Shown in pieces: positions 10,794 through 22,944 of a DNA stretch of 64,000 nt. The notes under the pieces are model-generated. The model worked only from the letters and a program-made list of their open reading frames with translations, was not told the DNA's origin and searched no databases. The translations under genes were made by a program, and so were the position numbers. Each line of letters begins with the position of its first letter. The stretch's first letter is position 1. This DNA comes from Gnetum montanum (Eukaryota; Streptophyta; Gnetopsida; Gnetales; Gnetaceae). The stretch is from the NCBI GenBank assembly GCA_015680685.1, contig MNCI01005876.1, positions 462,543 to 526,542 on the forward strand. The letters are read 5' to 3'.

Positions 10794-12630
10794 ATGTCTT
10801 CTTCTCATAGGGATGATTCTCCATCAAAATTTGAGCATACATCCAATCAAAGGAATAAATAATCAAATCAGCCAAAATCCTAACAATGCTGAGTGGTATA
10901 TATTCACCTTGATGAGTATGTGCTTGATTTCACCTTTTTCCTACATTAGGATGATTAGATGTGGTGGAGTGACATGGAGGAAAACATTATGTTGCTACCC
11001 AATCAATTAGCTCCTACAATGGTCTAACAAACTCTTATGAGGTTGGGCATCCAAGGGCTCCATGCTAAGCATGTTGTGTAGGATCATGACTCTAGGGATT
11101 ATAATCCCATTTAAGCATAATGTAAAATTAATTGGCAATAGGAGAAGCACTATGAAGCTATAAAGGAAAAATAGTTTAGTAACCCCTTATTCCTACTATG
11201 CCAAAAGGACAATGAGGATTCCTTCTTTAGGAATTCTCATTTCACTAATTTTCTACCCTTTGGTTTCAATGCAGGGGGCTTGAACTAGAACTTATAGTCC
11301 ACTGTAAACAATCCTGGTTTTGGCAAGAATGGGTACCATGATTATGGAATATCCAAAGATGGGATTCATGGTAGATACAGGGACAAGCATCATGATGATG
11401 ATCATGGATGTAACCATCAAAGAGGGGGTGGTAGGTACTATAGTGCTAGTCCTCCTTCCTTTTCATCTTCATCATCCTCTTCTTCCTCCTCTAGCTCTAA
11501 CTAAAGTTGTAGAGGACATGACCATGATGGAGGTGATCAATGGGAAAGAGATGATTATAATCGTAGGGCCCACTAGACCAATTGAGATCAAGGGCATGGA
11601 TAATTAAGGAAGGTCCACCACCACGAGAGAAGGGATAGAAAAGGAAATCATAGGCATTATGACCATCATAGAGGCCATGACTATGATGAGCCTTTTCTTG
11701 CAACTTGAAATATGGTAAATATTGCAAAGGTAATGAAAATTCCATCAAGGCATGTAAAAGATAGTTGAATAAAGTGGTTGGATATGAACAATATCCTTAA
11801 GTTTGAAGGAGGATATAACTTGGATCCATAGAACCATCTACAAGCCTTTCACAATGCCTATTCCTTATAGAACATAGAGAAAAAATTGCATAAACTTAAG
11901 TTTTTTCCCAAGACACTCATAAAAGAATCTAAAAGTTGGTACTAGTCTTTGGAGCCAGAATCAATCTGTAGATGGCATATGATGCTTGAGTTGTTCAATG
12001 ATAAGTATTAGATGTACTCCCAAGTGTCCAACCTAAGAGAGTAGATCCAAGGTTGGAGACAAAAAATAGATGAACCCTTAGACATAGCCATGGGTAAGTA
12101 CTATTCTCTTTTGCATTGATGCCCTAGCCATGATTATCCTCATAGGGAGTAGCTTCGCCATATCATAGATGAGATCTACTTAGAAACAAGAAGAACTCTT
12201 GGGATCTATTCCTAAGGGAGACTATCAAAACTTAGAGACCATCAGATCCAAAGGCTCATTGAGTAAGTTGTTAAAGAAGAAGGAGAGATAAGAAAGAGAG
12301 AAAGTGTAGAGGAGTATAAGTGAGACCCTTCCATAGAAAAAGAAAAGTCCAATTCTATGATAATGAGAAGGAACTACCACTTTATGAGGTGGTGTAGCAA
12401 AAGACCTTGCTGATCCAAAAGTCTATTTTAGAAATTTTGGCTAAGGTAGAAAAAATGTAAAATTTTTTAAATGAAAAGTTCCAAACCACTCTGAAAATAG
12501 CATAGGCATCTAAAGAAAAAAGTAGTGATCATGATCATAGAAGAAGGAAGAAAGCTGAACATGTCCACAAAATGGATAAGTATAAAGCTGCTATCATAGA
12601 GGAGGTTATGAAGTCCAAATTAGACAATTG
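10794..12630 (+). pseudogene. Gypsy-A gag pseudogene
   Basis: The frame opens at ATG 10794 (MSSSHRDDSPSKFEH). A low-complexity part at about 11307-11640 reads as Gly/Tyr/His/Asp/Arg-rich sequence with RGGGRYY and a run of serines from CT-rich DNA (about 11456-11500), in the same frame as the ATG. A retrotransposon gag motif follows near 11930-12000 (SWY...LEPESI...WHMMLELF). A basic, coiled-coil-like tail ends at about 12630. Many TAG and TAA codons interrupt it. The basic Gly/Arg-rich stretch may have bound RNA in place of a zinc knuckle; I saw no CCHC motif. Confidence 0.75.
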
Positions 12631-14900
12631 AATCCAAAATTGAAGTAGATTATCAAGGAGGAGATTGAATAACTCCTTAAGGCAAGGTTTATCTATTCCA
12701 TTGTAGATAGTGAGTGGGTTAGCCCATTGGTGATTGTGCCAAAGAATGATAGCAAGTGGAAGATCTCTATTGACTTTAACTTTTTTAACATGGTGACCTA
12801 CAAAGATCATTTTCTATTATCATTTGTGGAATAGGTGTTGGACACTATATCTAACAATTACCAATATAGCTTTCTAGATGGTTATAGTGGCTATAACCAT
12901 ATTCAGATCACACTAGAGGATTAGGCCAAAACTACATTCACAAATTCTTGGGGAACTTTTGCATACAAAAAAAATCCTTTTGGTCTATGTAATGCCCTTG
13001 CAACTTTTCAACACCTTGTCCTTAGCATTTTTCAATAGAAGAGTAGTAGTGGGATGGAAATCTTCATGGATGGCTTCTCCACCTATGGGGATACATTTGA
13101 GCAAGCCTTGAACTACCTTAAGATAGTGCTTAGAAGGTGTGTGGAGACTAACCTTTCACTCAGTTAGCAAAAGAGCTATTTGATGGTCTAGGAGAGCATT
13201 GTGTTGGGGTATAAAATCTCACAAGCAAGGATTGAAGAGGACCCTGAAAAGATTAGGATCATCCAAGAAATTATCCACCATATAGAGACCATTATGAATT
13301 TTTTCTCATTCTTTGGCCATAGTGGTTACTACTAACAATTCATAGAGAATTTCTCTAAGATCACTAAACCATTAGTGAAGTTAACAAAGAAGGATTTTTC
13401 ATTCATATGGACCAAAGAATGCAAAAACGTATTATAGAATCTCAAGTAGAAACTCATAGAAACTTCAATTCTATGAGCACCTAATTAGTCTCGACCATTT
13501 CACATCATGATGAATGCATCGAACTATGTCTTAGAAGGAATGCTCACATAGTTGGATGATTAGAAGTATCCATTTTGCATCCACTATGTAAGTAAAATAA
13601 TTGTGGTTACACACCTAAACTACACCACAACAAAGAAATAGCTGATGGTGGTGGTGTATGCCTTGAAGAAATTTAGGAAATACGTGCTTGGATACAAGGT
13701 GTTCATGCACATAGATCATAGTGCAATTTTCTTCCTAATGAATAAATTGATAGTAAGTCCCTATGTTCTGCAATGGCTTATGATCTTATAGGAGTTTAAT
13801 CTCACAATGGCATTGTGTTAGTTTTGATGGGAAAAAAAAGTGGAGGAAAGTCCACTTTTTTATCTATTTTTGGATGAAATCCTCCTTGCTAGTGTGATAA
13901 ATGAACAAGTGCCTACTGAACCTACATGGTACGATGGCATCCTCACTTATCTTCTAACTCAGGAGATGCCACAAGAGTTAGACCACCAAAAGAAATAGTA
14001 GTTTCTTCATTAGGTGAAATGCTTCATGAAGATCAATGAACATCTTTACAAGGTATGCATCAATGGCTTGGTTCCTTGGTGTGTTCCTGATATTGACCAA
14101 CTACATGTTCTCCAAAATGATCATGAGGGCCCTTGTGGGGATCACTATGTTGAAAGATGCAAAGTCATTAGGATCTTGATGGTAGGATATTATCGGTCAA
14201 CACTCTTTAGGGACATCCACCAATTCATCTACTCTTATGATTCTAGTCAATGTGATGGTGGGATGACCATTCAAATGGAAGGATCTCAACAATTGATCCA
14301 ACCATTGGAATCCTTTGACATCTGGGGTATTAACTTCATGGGTCCCATCACATCCATGTCAAATGGAAAGGTTTACATTACAATTATTTTTGACTATTGT
14401 ACAAAATGGGTAGAAGTAGAAACTTTGACCAACTATACATATTTCACTATTACTCAGTTTGTACAACAAAACGTTGTAAATAGGTTTGGGATGATATGTG
14501 CACTGATTTATAACAATGGTACTCATTTTACAAGCACTAGCTTTTGGAAACTCATGCAACACTCGGAGGTGGAACATAGATTAACAACACCCTATCACCC
14601 CTACGCCAATGGTCAAGTTGAGGTTACTAATAGAAAGATCTCAAAAAATTTAACAAGAATAATTCGCAAATATATAATATATTGGAGCAAAAAACTTAAT
14701 GATACCCTCTAGGCCTACTAATCTTAATAGAAACTCCCTATAGGATATTCTCCCTATGAGCTAGTATACAAAAAATTTCTAACTCTTCCTATTCAATTTG
14801 AGCTTTGTACACTTTTAATAGTCTATAACCTTGAACTTGACCTGAGCCTAGCATAAGAAAAAGATTGATCAACCTTAACATGCTAGATTAGAATATATTG
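12631..14900 (+). pseudogene. Gypsy-A RT-RNase H-integrase pseudogene
   Basis: From 12631 to 14712 one frame is kept, broken only by stops. RT shows EWVSPLVIVPK, SFLDGYSGYN, FGLCNALATFQ and MEIFMDG. The last is the YxDD box with its second Asp changed to Gly (codon 13072). RNase H shows FHIMMNAS near 13498 and IDHSAIFFL near 13711. The integrase core has Asp (FDIWG, about 14317), an Asn where the second catalytic Asp belongs (codon 14512), and Glu (GQVEV, about 14620). The frame-1 region 14014-14712 is open for 232 codons. No protease motif lies between gag and RT. Confidence 0.93.
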
Positions 14901-17342
14901 GTGGCCCTATCCTTGAATGAAATGCATAAGGCATTTTGTAAACAGTATCATGACCTCAAAATAAGGAAAGTAAAATTTCAACATAGAGACAAGGTCCTTT
15001 ACTAGAACCCCAGACATATACCATAGAAGACTATGTTTCAAACATTGTGGAAAGGTCCTTACATCATTTTTGAAACATTTACTTCTTGGGACATGTTGAT
15101 CTACAAACCTAAAAGCCCATAAAAAAGCAACTGGTTAATGTGCAACAACTCAAACCTTTTCATGAGCCCAAAAGTGTCAATGCAAGCAACACCTCGTCAA
15201 ATGGGAAACCTCACTCAATCTTTTAGATCTTCTCTATTCAACTTAGTCATGGGGGAGATGTCCATCCATGTTGATCATTAATGTTGCTCCTTAGTTTTTA
15301 CCCTTTTTTTTTACACCTTTTTATTTTACACTTTGTTGTTTTTATAATTTTTTATTCTACACTTTCTTTGTTTTGCACTTTTTGTTTTACACTTTTCTTA
15401 ATTTTTTCCCATATTTTTTTTACAACATCATTAGTACATTTGAAATTTTATGAATATTTTACAATTTCTTCTATATTTTACTTTATTTGATGTGTTTTTC
15501 TTTTTTTTTTTCTAATAAATTGCTTTGCTGCCAACAAGACATAATGATGTTGTAGTTGTTTGCTAATAGTGGTTTGTAGTTAATGTTTTCTAATTACTAA
15601 TGTCTAGTTTCTATCTTAGAATTTTGATATTAATAACTAAGACAAAGATTCTTTTTCATGAAATAGGCAATGAGTCCATGTCATCCATCCATCCACAATA
15701 ATCTATGTTGTTCCTTATTTTGGGAATTTGAGATCCCTTTCATTAATGAAACTTTAACAAACTTATATCCTTGGTAGTTTCTAAACTTAGAAAGATCAAA
15801 TGGATTAATAAGGGTGTAACCTCAAGGAGACTCAATACTCTCTATACATACCCAAACTCTTAAGTGCATGAGTGTTTTTCATGGATTTCCTACCATTCCG
15901 TGTGAACTAATAATAAGAAGCTAAGTCTTTACATGGTGCGGTTCCCATCCAAAAATCCATAAAAATATAAAGTTAAAAAATGATGGGAATTCAAAGAATA
16001 CCCCTTAAACCAAATAATGGGCTACAAGGACAAGTTATGGGACTAGAAATACATGTTACCCATGCCTAAAGGTCCTCTCTAACTAAGGCCCTTTCTCACT
16101 TCTTGCTTCTCTTTTCTTCTTAAATAAGGAATAGCGATTAATTTGTGGAAGCATTCTTATGTCTTGAAGGGGTGGACTAGTCTTAGAGTATCAATGTAAA
16201 GTCATTGAGAGTGGTTGGTTTTGATCTTGACTAAGGATGAACTTTATTGGATCATTTAGCCATCAAATCCACAAGGAACTTCATGTGACCAAGATTTGGA
16301 ACTCCATTCCATTTCCTCTCTCTTCCACCAACGCTTCCTATAATTTACCTCACTACTGATTTTCCATGTCTTGTTCAATTTCTTTGTTTGATATATTAAA
16401 ATTTGTAGGTAGATTCTTCCAGATTAGGTCCTTAAGTGTCCATAATTATTAATCAACTATGGGGCCCATAGACTCCTTGGTTTGAGGATTTGCAAGGGTA
16501 AAAATGGCATGAGCATACTATGGGAAGGACCCACTTGCATATCTCTTGGTTGGATTAGTTAAGTTCCTTATCCTTAGGCATATGTGCAATCAAATCATTC
16601 ACATTTCCTATCAGTTGCATCCAACTAAGAGCTCCTTAAGGTAGTTTCTCCTTAATATTTCATCCTCCCAATCAAATCTCCAATTTTGTGAATTGATAAG
16701 CCTTCTTCAAGTTTTTCATCATGTTCACAACTTTTCTAGCTCTATGAGGACCTCAATTTCATGTAAAACCTCCTTGTATTTTTCAAGATATTAATTGTAT
16801 AAAATTTTATGAATAGCTCCATCGATGAGACCCCATTTACAAAGTTGATCATGTATATAAGACCTTGTTGATGCAAGGTAAAAATCCTATAAATATGCAA
16901 TGACACTTTACAAATTTTTCACATTTTCTCACAAACAAGGGGGAAGTTTTTCAACTTTTTAGAGTCTAGAACCTTCAAATTGTCATAAATGGCTTACTAT
17001 ATGTCTAATTTCCTCTATTCTTCAATCCTATATCTACTAGAGGTAAGCTCTTCATCATGGAGGCCACAAACCTTAAGCTTTTGATGAAAATGTTTTTAGA
17101 ATTTTTCTAACTCCCATAAAGTTTTAACTAAAAACATAACATCAAAACATCAATTTGAAGAAGTTAAACCCTTTCAACAAGATCTAGTGACATTAAAAAT
17201 GAAGTAACATTAAATAATAATAATATAATTGATCTACCATGGTTAAGACTTAGTCAAAGTGTAACTATCCAGTGAGATCAGGTACCTAAAAAGTTATATG
17301 TTACACATTGCATTATAATCCTTCGTATTGTAATGACCATAG
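14901..17342 (+). other. Gypsy-A spacer between pol and 3' ORF
   Basis: The integrase tail fades by about 15200. Bases 15290-15520 are strongly T-rich, with repeated TTTTACACTTT-like units. From about 15700 to 17340 I see no coding signal. A part of this spacer (about 15960-16350) recurs reversed at about 59000-59410, linking that region to the same family. Confidence 0.6.
15290..15520 (+). repeat. T-rich tract with TTTTACACTTT-like units
   Basis: Imperfect repeats of TTTTACAC/TTTTGCAC followed by T-runs recur about every 15-30 bases. It sits just after pol inside gypsy-A and gives a spurious Phe/Leu-rich open frame. Confidence 0.7.
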
Positions 17343-20200
17343 ATGGCACCTAAGGGAAAACACATGAAGGAAGGAAGACCATCCCAAACAAGGGACAAAC
17401 ATCAACAAACTAGAAGGGACCAAGAACAACCCCATGTGTAAGAAGATGAACCCCATGTAATAGGACCTCTTCAAGAGGAGCTCAAAATGGAATTTTTTTG
17501 ACAAATTTCTAAAGAAATAGCTGCAATAGAACAATCTCACCAAGACAAGGCACCAAAACCAAGACCAAACATTGAGGTCACCTTGAAGAAGGCATACCTT
17601 AGATAGATTGCAAATAATGAGGTCAAAAAATCTATACTTTTAGAGTTAAAATTTGGATCTTTCTTGGAGTTTGTACCTCCAAAAGTCAAAACACAATTAT
17701 AGAACTCTCCCATGTGGCCAACCATCACTTCCAATAGGAAGTAGTACATGGGAGAAGCATACTTGCTCTAAAACAATTAGTAGGTTAGTTCAATAGTCAA
17801 AATTAAGGACATTTCAGTATCCTACTCGATGAAACTAATTTCAAATGCCCTTGGGTTACTAGAAACTAGGGAAAATCTTGTAGAGATTCCAATGCAAGTA
17901 AATCCTAGTGTTAAGAAAGAATGAACATAGCAGTATTATCTAGTAGACCATAAGGAGTTTGATACATGCACTATGATAGAGCATGCATACTTCAAGATTG
18001 CAACCTTTCACCTTAATCCAATGGTGAGATCAAGTAAGATCATAGCCTTCTCTATCCATGCATGTGCTGCTCTAAATAGTAGATTCCTAGTAAACCTTCC
18101 ATAGTTGATCTATTTAGAGATAGAGAAGCATTTTAAGGAGAATGAATGTGGAAGGAAGGCACTCCCTTTACCATGCCTCATCACAAAGTTATGCGAGAGG
18201 GGAGGCATAACATACTACACGAATACCATTGTTTGATGAGCTCCAATGGCCTCTTGGGTGGAAATGATGAAGGATAATGTGCCTTCCAAAGTCATCCAAA
18301 AAGAGGAGCAATAATAACCACCTCTACCACCCACTCATGAAATAATGTTGAAGGCCTACATTACCCTTGAGTGCATGCGCGAGCTCTGAGAGTAGCTCTC
18401 GCAACTACTACTACAATAGGTAAGAACGAGTGGTGATGACCCATATATGTATAAACCAACAATGAGCCACCTCAACAAAGTGGCCTAAACCATAAGTTAC
18501 ATGGAAGGTGGAAGACCAATTTTATTAGCCCAAAGAATGTAAATGCCTACAAGATTAAATCCTAGTGCCTGAGAGATAACAGTATCTTTCTTGTGATAGC
18601 AACAATTCCCAGACATCCTTGGGAACGTTGCTACCTTTTCAATGCATCTAGATGAGGATGAAGAAGCAACTGTCTTGGTGATGCAGTGCCATGGGCAGGA
18701 GCCTATGACCAAAGTATTTTCTAACAGAACTTCTGAAGCGCTAAATGCACCTATAACATTTTACTAGATGTTTCTGCACTTAGAGATGTGCAAACATCCA
18801 TAGGAATCATTAGTGTTAGATTGAGTGTAGCCTAGCATGAGCAATTGCTAAACCAATTGATGCAAACTAGGAAACTAATTCTAGATGTCTTTGACCTTCT
18901 AGATGTCATCACTACAACCCAGTTAGCACTACTCGAGGCAAGGGACAAATGCATCATAATGGAGAAGCAATTAGAAATATCTAGATCAAAGAACCAATAC
19001 TTGGCTATGGAATTTTTCAAATTAAGGGCCCATCTCATTGATTCCACATTACTCAACCCAACACTAACATGAGATAAAGATTTTTAATAGCTTCTAAAGA
19101 GACTTAAAGATGTTGAGGATGTCAAGGAGATGGCAATCTTTGACTAGACCCTAGTCAACACCACCACGCATAACATCCAAAAAGACTTGGTTTAAACTCA
19201 TAGTAATAATGAGATCCTAACTATAGAGAATTATCACCTATAGAATGTTGATGCATAGAAGCAGTAGATGTTAGATTTTATCTATCAATGGTAGAAGAAG
19301 TTAGCTAGGGTAAATAATGAATTAAGAAGATTGGCAGCAAACAACAAAAACCTCTCAATGGAGGAAGTCCATGCCCTTTCTCAAAAATTTTCAATTGAGA
19401 TAGCTACCTCAAGGAATGAGGCTCTCAAATTTGAGAGACTTAAGAACCATTATAGAAATTAGGTTAGTCTACAGAAAGAACTTAATGAGAGACACATCCA
19501 ATTGGTAAAGGGAAAAGTAAATAAGGCCTTCCAACAAGGAGGCAATGTGTGTCAACCTATCTTTAATGGGTTGAATGCATACAAAAAGGTAAAAATCTAC
19601 ATGAAGGAGCTACAAATCGAGGAGATGACCAAGTGCATGAAGCTTTCCAATCTCTAGTACACAAACCTAATGATGCTAACTATTGAAAGGTCATAGTCTA
19701 AATTGGAGAAACAAGTGCCCAACTTGTACTTGTTGTACAAGGTATAGTTCAAGCACCATAAAGAGACCAAGTAGAAGCTTGAAAAAACAAACATAGAGCT
19801 CAAAGTTCTCAAGGAAAAGTTTACTAATCAATGATCAACTACTAAGAACCTAATCAAAAGGATGAATAATTACTAGAAGCTATAGAATGAACTCAGTGCA
19901 TTTGACATCGAATGTAAATAGTTTGTTTCCTCATTTGTGAATGTGAAGGAGTCATTCCATACAATGCCCTATTTATGGAATGTTCCCATTTTGGCCCACA
20001 TTGGTCATGCAGCATGGACTATGAATGATCCTTAGAGTAAGGATGGAAAGATGAAGGTAGTATTGGATGTCTTCTATCTTCCACTAGAAGTAGCTATTGT
20101 TGCAAAACAACCACAACAACTGCCTGAACTACCACATGTGCCTAAAGTAAAAGAAAGTTCTTCAAAGCCTTAGGAACCTCCACTGAATAGGACCATTTGA
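17343..20200 (+). pseudogene. Gypsy-A additional 3' ORF, coiled-coil protein (decayed)
   Basis: A frame starting at ATG 17343 (MAPKGKHMKEGRPSQ) runs to about 18830, nearly 500 codons, with more than twenty stops but no frameshift. After one shift it continues as a long heptad-like region (open 18845-19072, ALLEARDK, MEKQLEISRSKN), then Glu/Lys/Leu-rich sequence to about 20200. A middle part (about 17960-18220: HACAALNSRF, LPCLITKLCERGGI) resembles the uncharacterised 'putative plant transposon protein' ORFs of Athila-like elements; that resemblance is from memory. Same strand as pol and in front of the 3' LTR, it is an element ORF, not a host gene. Function unknown; a structural or env-position protein is possible. 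Confidence 0.72.
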
Positions 20201-20419
20201 TTCTTCTTCATCATCTTTGTGTCATTAGAGGAGTTGTATTGTTATTTTTATCCTAGTGTTCAATTTTGTTGTCCTAAACCCCAAAATTTTGTAATGATTA
20301 AAGACTATACACTTGGGCACTTAGTTTTTGTTGTGTTTATTTTCTTTGTCTATAGTTATTTAATAATACTAGACCTTTCCAAATTATGTAAAGGACTTGA
20401 GGATGAGTTTTCATTTAGT

Positions 20420-20429
20420 CATAGAGGTA
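20420..20429 (+). other. Gypsy-A polypurine tract
   Basis: CATAGAGGTA abuts the 3' LTR. The related minus-strand element has CATGGGGGTA at the same place (complement of 58043-58052), showing the tract was once G-rich and has decayed here by G to A changes. Confidence 0.75.
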
Positions 20430-21284
20430 TGATGAGTCATCATGGTTTGGCTGCATCAATGGGATGCTATCAACATGACCTCATCAATGTGATTCCATTG
20501 TTGCAATGTTTGACTCATTGACATCTACTAATTGACGGGGCATCCTATTTTCACCTATAAATATGGGCATTTCATTGCATTCATGGCAAGAAGTCTCATA
20601 GTTGTAGCAAAGCTCTAGTAGTTTTTCCACTCAAAAGTTAGAATATTTTCTGAGCACCTATAGTAGGAGTCAAAGAGTGTATGGATCTTTATTCAAGCAC
20701 TCTGGTACTTGAGAAGTTCAGTTTTTGTGGTAATAAAGATGAGCTTTCTAATTAAACTTTGTAGCAGTTGGACTAGATTAATTATTTTCTTTAAGTATTT
20801 AATATTCAAGCAATTTCCTTCAATGCTTTTAAGTAATTAAGTGATTAATTAATATAGATTAAATAGAAAACATAAGTACTACTACTTCTAGCATATCTAT
20901 AATTCCTGATGATCCCAGTAACGCTTAACATTTGTTAACCTAGTAGTGTTATACATGTTCAGGATGTGTATGGAAAGTGGGAACAGATGCTTATGTTAGG
21001 ATTAGTTAAGTGATGGCTAGTTATTAGATTAGTTAAATCTTAGATTAATAAATTCTTTATTATTTATTCATGTTCTTAGGAAACTTAAAACATAAAAGAT
21101 AAAATGATAAAAATCATATGCCTTAGTTACACTTAACCATACACTTGCACTTCACAAGTGGAATTGGGAAGACAACGATAACCCTATGGACTTAGAGAAC
21201 TAAAGTCTATGGAATTCAACTAGATCACTAAGTGAACACTAGTGATTCATATTGTTGGATGTAGGGTATACTCACTAATCATCA
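20430..21284 (+). repeat. Gypsy-A 3' LTR
   Basis: Starts TGATGAGTCATCATGG and ends ACTAATCATCA. It is followed by TCATA, then CAATAG, which in copy 2 follows directly after TTATA. Confidence 0.95.
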
Positions 21285-21846
21285 TCATACAATAGCTATA
21301 TTTTGTAAGTAATCCTTTTTAGCAAGAAATGAAAATTAATGTACTAAAAGTATAATTTACTAGTGCAAAGCTCATTTGAATTAAATAGAATTTATTTATT
21401 AAAGATATAAAACATTTATGATAAATTAATTCTAACAACCACATTCTCAGAATAAACATTACAAAATTGAATAGCCCAAGAGATCCTCTAATCCTTGCTA
21501 CTCGTAGACTCTGAGAGGTTTCTACTTCTTCCTCAAACAAAGACATGCCATCATTTTTCTGATGGTAATGCAACTTTTCTAGTATCTTCAACCTAGTGTT
21601 TATGCCATTGAGTCACTTCTAAGTTTCTTTTGTACTCTCTAGTATTCATCTTGGAGGTTAGAAAAAACTTTAATTATCTACTCCAGTGTTTGGTGGGATA
21701 TAGTGTTGCTTGTTTAGGCTGCTTTATGAGGCTTGTCTTAACATGTAGGATCCTAGCATTAGTAGTAGTAGGATCATCACCAAATTGATACTAAGATAAG
21801 TCAAGTGACCTATTTTTTTCATTAAATGTCCTAGATTTTATTGACC
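21285..21846 (+). repeat. Paralogous segment copy 1, part c
   Basis: The match to copy 2 resumes after gypsy-A (copy 2 about 39903-40447) and ends near 21846, shortly before the copia-B LTR-like start. Shared landmarks include AACATGTAGGATCCTA near 21739. Confidence 0.83.
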
Positions 21847-21854
21847 TTTTGGTA

Positions 21855-22890
21855 TGTCAATACCTTGGAAAATGAAAAATGTGGAAAATGTGCTTGTAAA
21901 ATCTTGCAGGGCTAGAAAGAACAAGACATGGACTACATGACAATCAAGATAAGAACTTAGATGTGTTCAAGATGATATTAGAGTAAGAGCTAAGATGGTG
22001 TCAAGAAGAGATCGAGACAAAAGAACAAGTTGAGAGATCAAAATGAGATCTGCATTCTTGAAGTTCCAACTAAGACAATAAGATGTCAAGCATACATGAA
22101 ATTAGAAGAAGGTCTTCTAGTATTTGCATAGATGTTCGAAAATATTAGCAGATGTCCTACCGTTGAAAGCTCAGTCTTAGGCTAGATGTTCCACAAAAAT
22201 AGCATGGGTCCCAATTACTGTGAAGACATCCTAGCTAGAATACCTTAGCTGAGATGTACTAAATTTTAGTAGGATGTCCAACTTGCAAGTGGATGGTTTT
22301 TAGTGAGACATCCCAAGCTTGAATAGGATGTTCCAACTAGCCATTTCCTAGCCGTTGCATGAATTTTGAGGGTTATTTGAAAAGAAAAAGGGTATAAAAT
22401 AGAATGGAATCCTTATGAAAGTGACAAGTACTATTCATGTGATTATCCCATCATTATCTACATCAAGTGAATTTGTTGTGTTTCTTAATTCTTCATCATT
22501 TGTAAATTGTTTTATGAAAGCCTAAGTCCAAGGAATTTGTAAAGCATAGCTACATTCTCTCTTTGATTTTATTTCTCCTTTTCTAAGCCTTGAAATGTTG
22601 AAGTGCTTCCTTCAAGAAGGCATCTATTGAGCTTATCAAGACCTTGTAGGGTTGAGTATGTTTCCAAGGAGAAACACTTCATGAGGAGCTCAAACTTTGT
22701 AAATGTTGTGGTGCCCTTTTTTAAACCACATTTTTGTAGAAATAAAGTCTGAAGATGTGTAAGGATTCTACACTCTGAGTGTGAACATACTCAAATTGGG
22801 AAACTGAATAAATTTATGGGAGGTTTTGTTTGTCTTGGTTTTTTGAATTGTTGAACTTATTTAATCCCCCTTCTAAGTTCTTGGTCCTTA
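21855..22890 (+). repeat. Copia-B probable 5' LTR
   Basis: Inferred from the TG start, the C-rich TTAATCCCCCTTCTAAG just before the primer site (a common copia LTR ending style), and about 1 kb length. U3-like sequence at 22080-22335 carries repeated GATGTC/GACATC motifs. The terminal CA is not visible. Confidence 0.6.
22082..22334 (+). promoter_or_regulatory. GATGTC/GACATC motif array in copia-B LTR
   Basis: Exact GATGTC or its complement GACATC occurs at 22082, 22151, 22225, 22273 and 22307. One-base variants are at 22131, 22185, 22252 and 22328. A denser array of the same motif is at 51197-51338. Placement in the probable U3 suggests transcription-factor sites, but the factor is unknown. 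Confidence 0.5.
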
Positions 22891-22892
22891 AG

Positions 22893-22904
22893 TGGTATTG
22901 AAGC
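22893..22904 (+). other. Copia-B primer-binding site
   Basis: TGGTATTGAAGC followed by TTGGTA matches the usual TGGTATCAGAGCTTGGTA of plant copia elements except at three positions. Confidence 0.8.
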
Positions 22905-22944
22905 TTGGTACTCTCATTTTTTAAGCTTAACATCTCAAGAGTGA

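Larger units (their letters stand above)
9772..21284 (+). mobile_element. Gypsy-A, large Ty3/gypsy element with extra 3' ORF
   Basis: An 11.5-kb element bounded by 870- and 855-bp LTRs, each with TGATGA...TCATCA ends. The 5-bp target duplication is TTATA on the left and TCATA on the right (one mismatch). Copy 2 at about 39900 shows the uninterrupted site. Inside are a tRNA-Asp-like primer site, gag, RT, RNase H, integrase, a non-coding spacer, and a decayed additional ORF before the purine tract. The RNase H/integrase sequence and the primer type point to the Tat/Athila side of Ty3/gypsy, an assignment that needs a tree. It cannot be autonomous because all frames carry stops. Confidence 0.94.

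Noticed and set aside
15281-15490. Phe/Leu-rich open frame as a small membrane protein
   Set aside because: It results from a T-rich tract of TTTTACAC units in the gypsy-A spacer.
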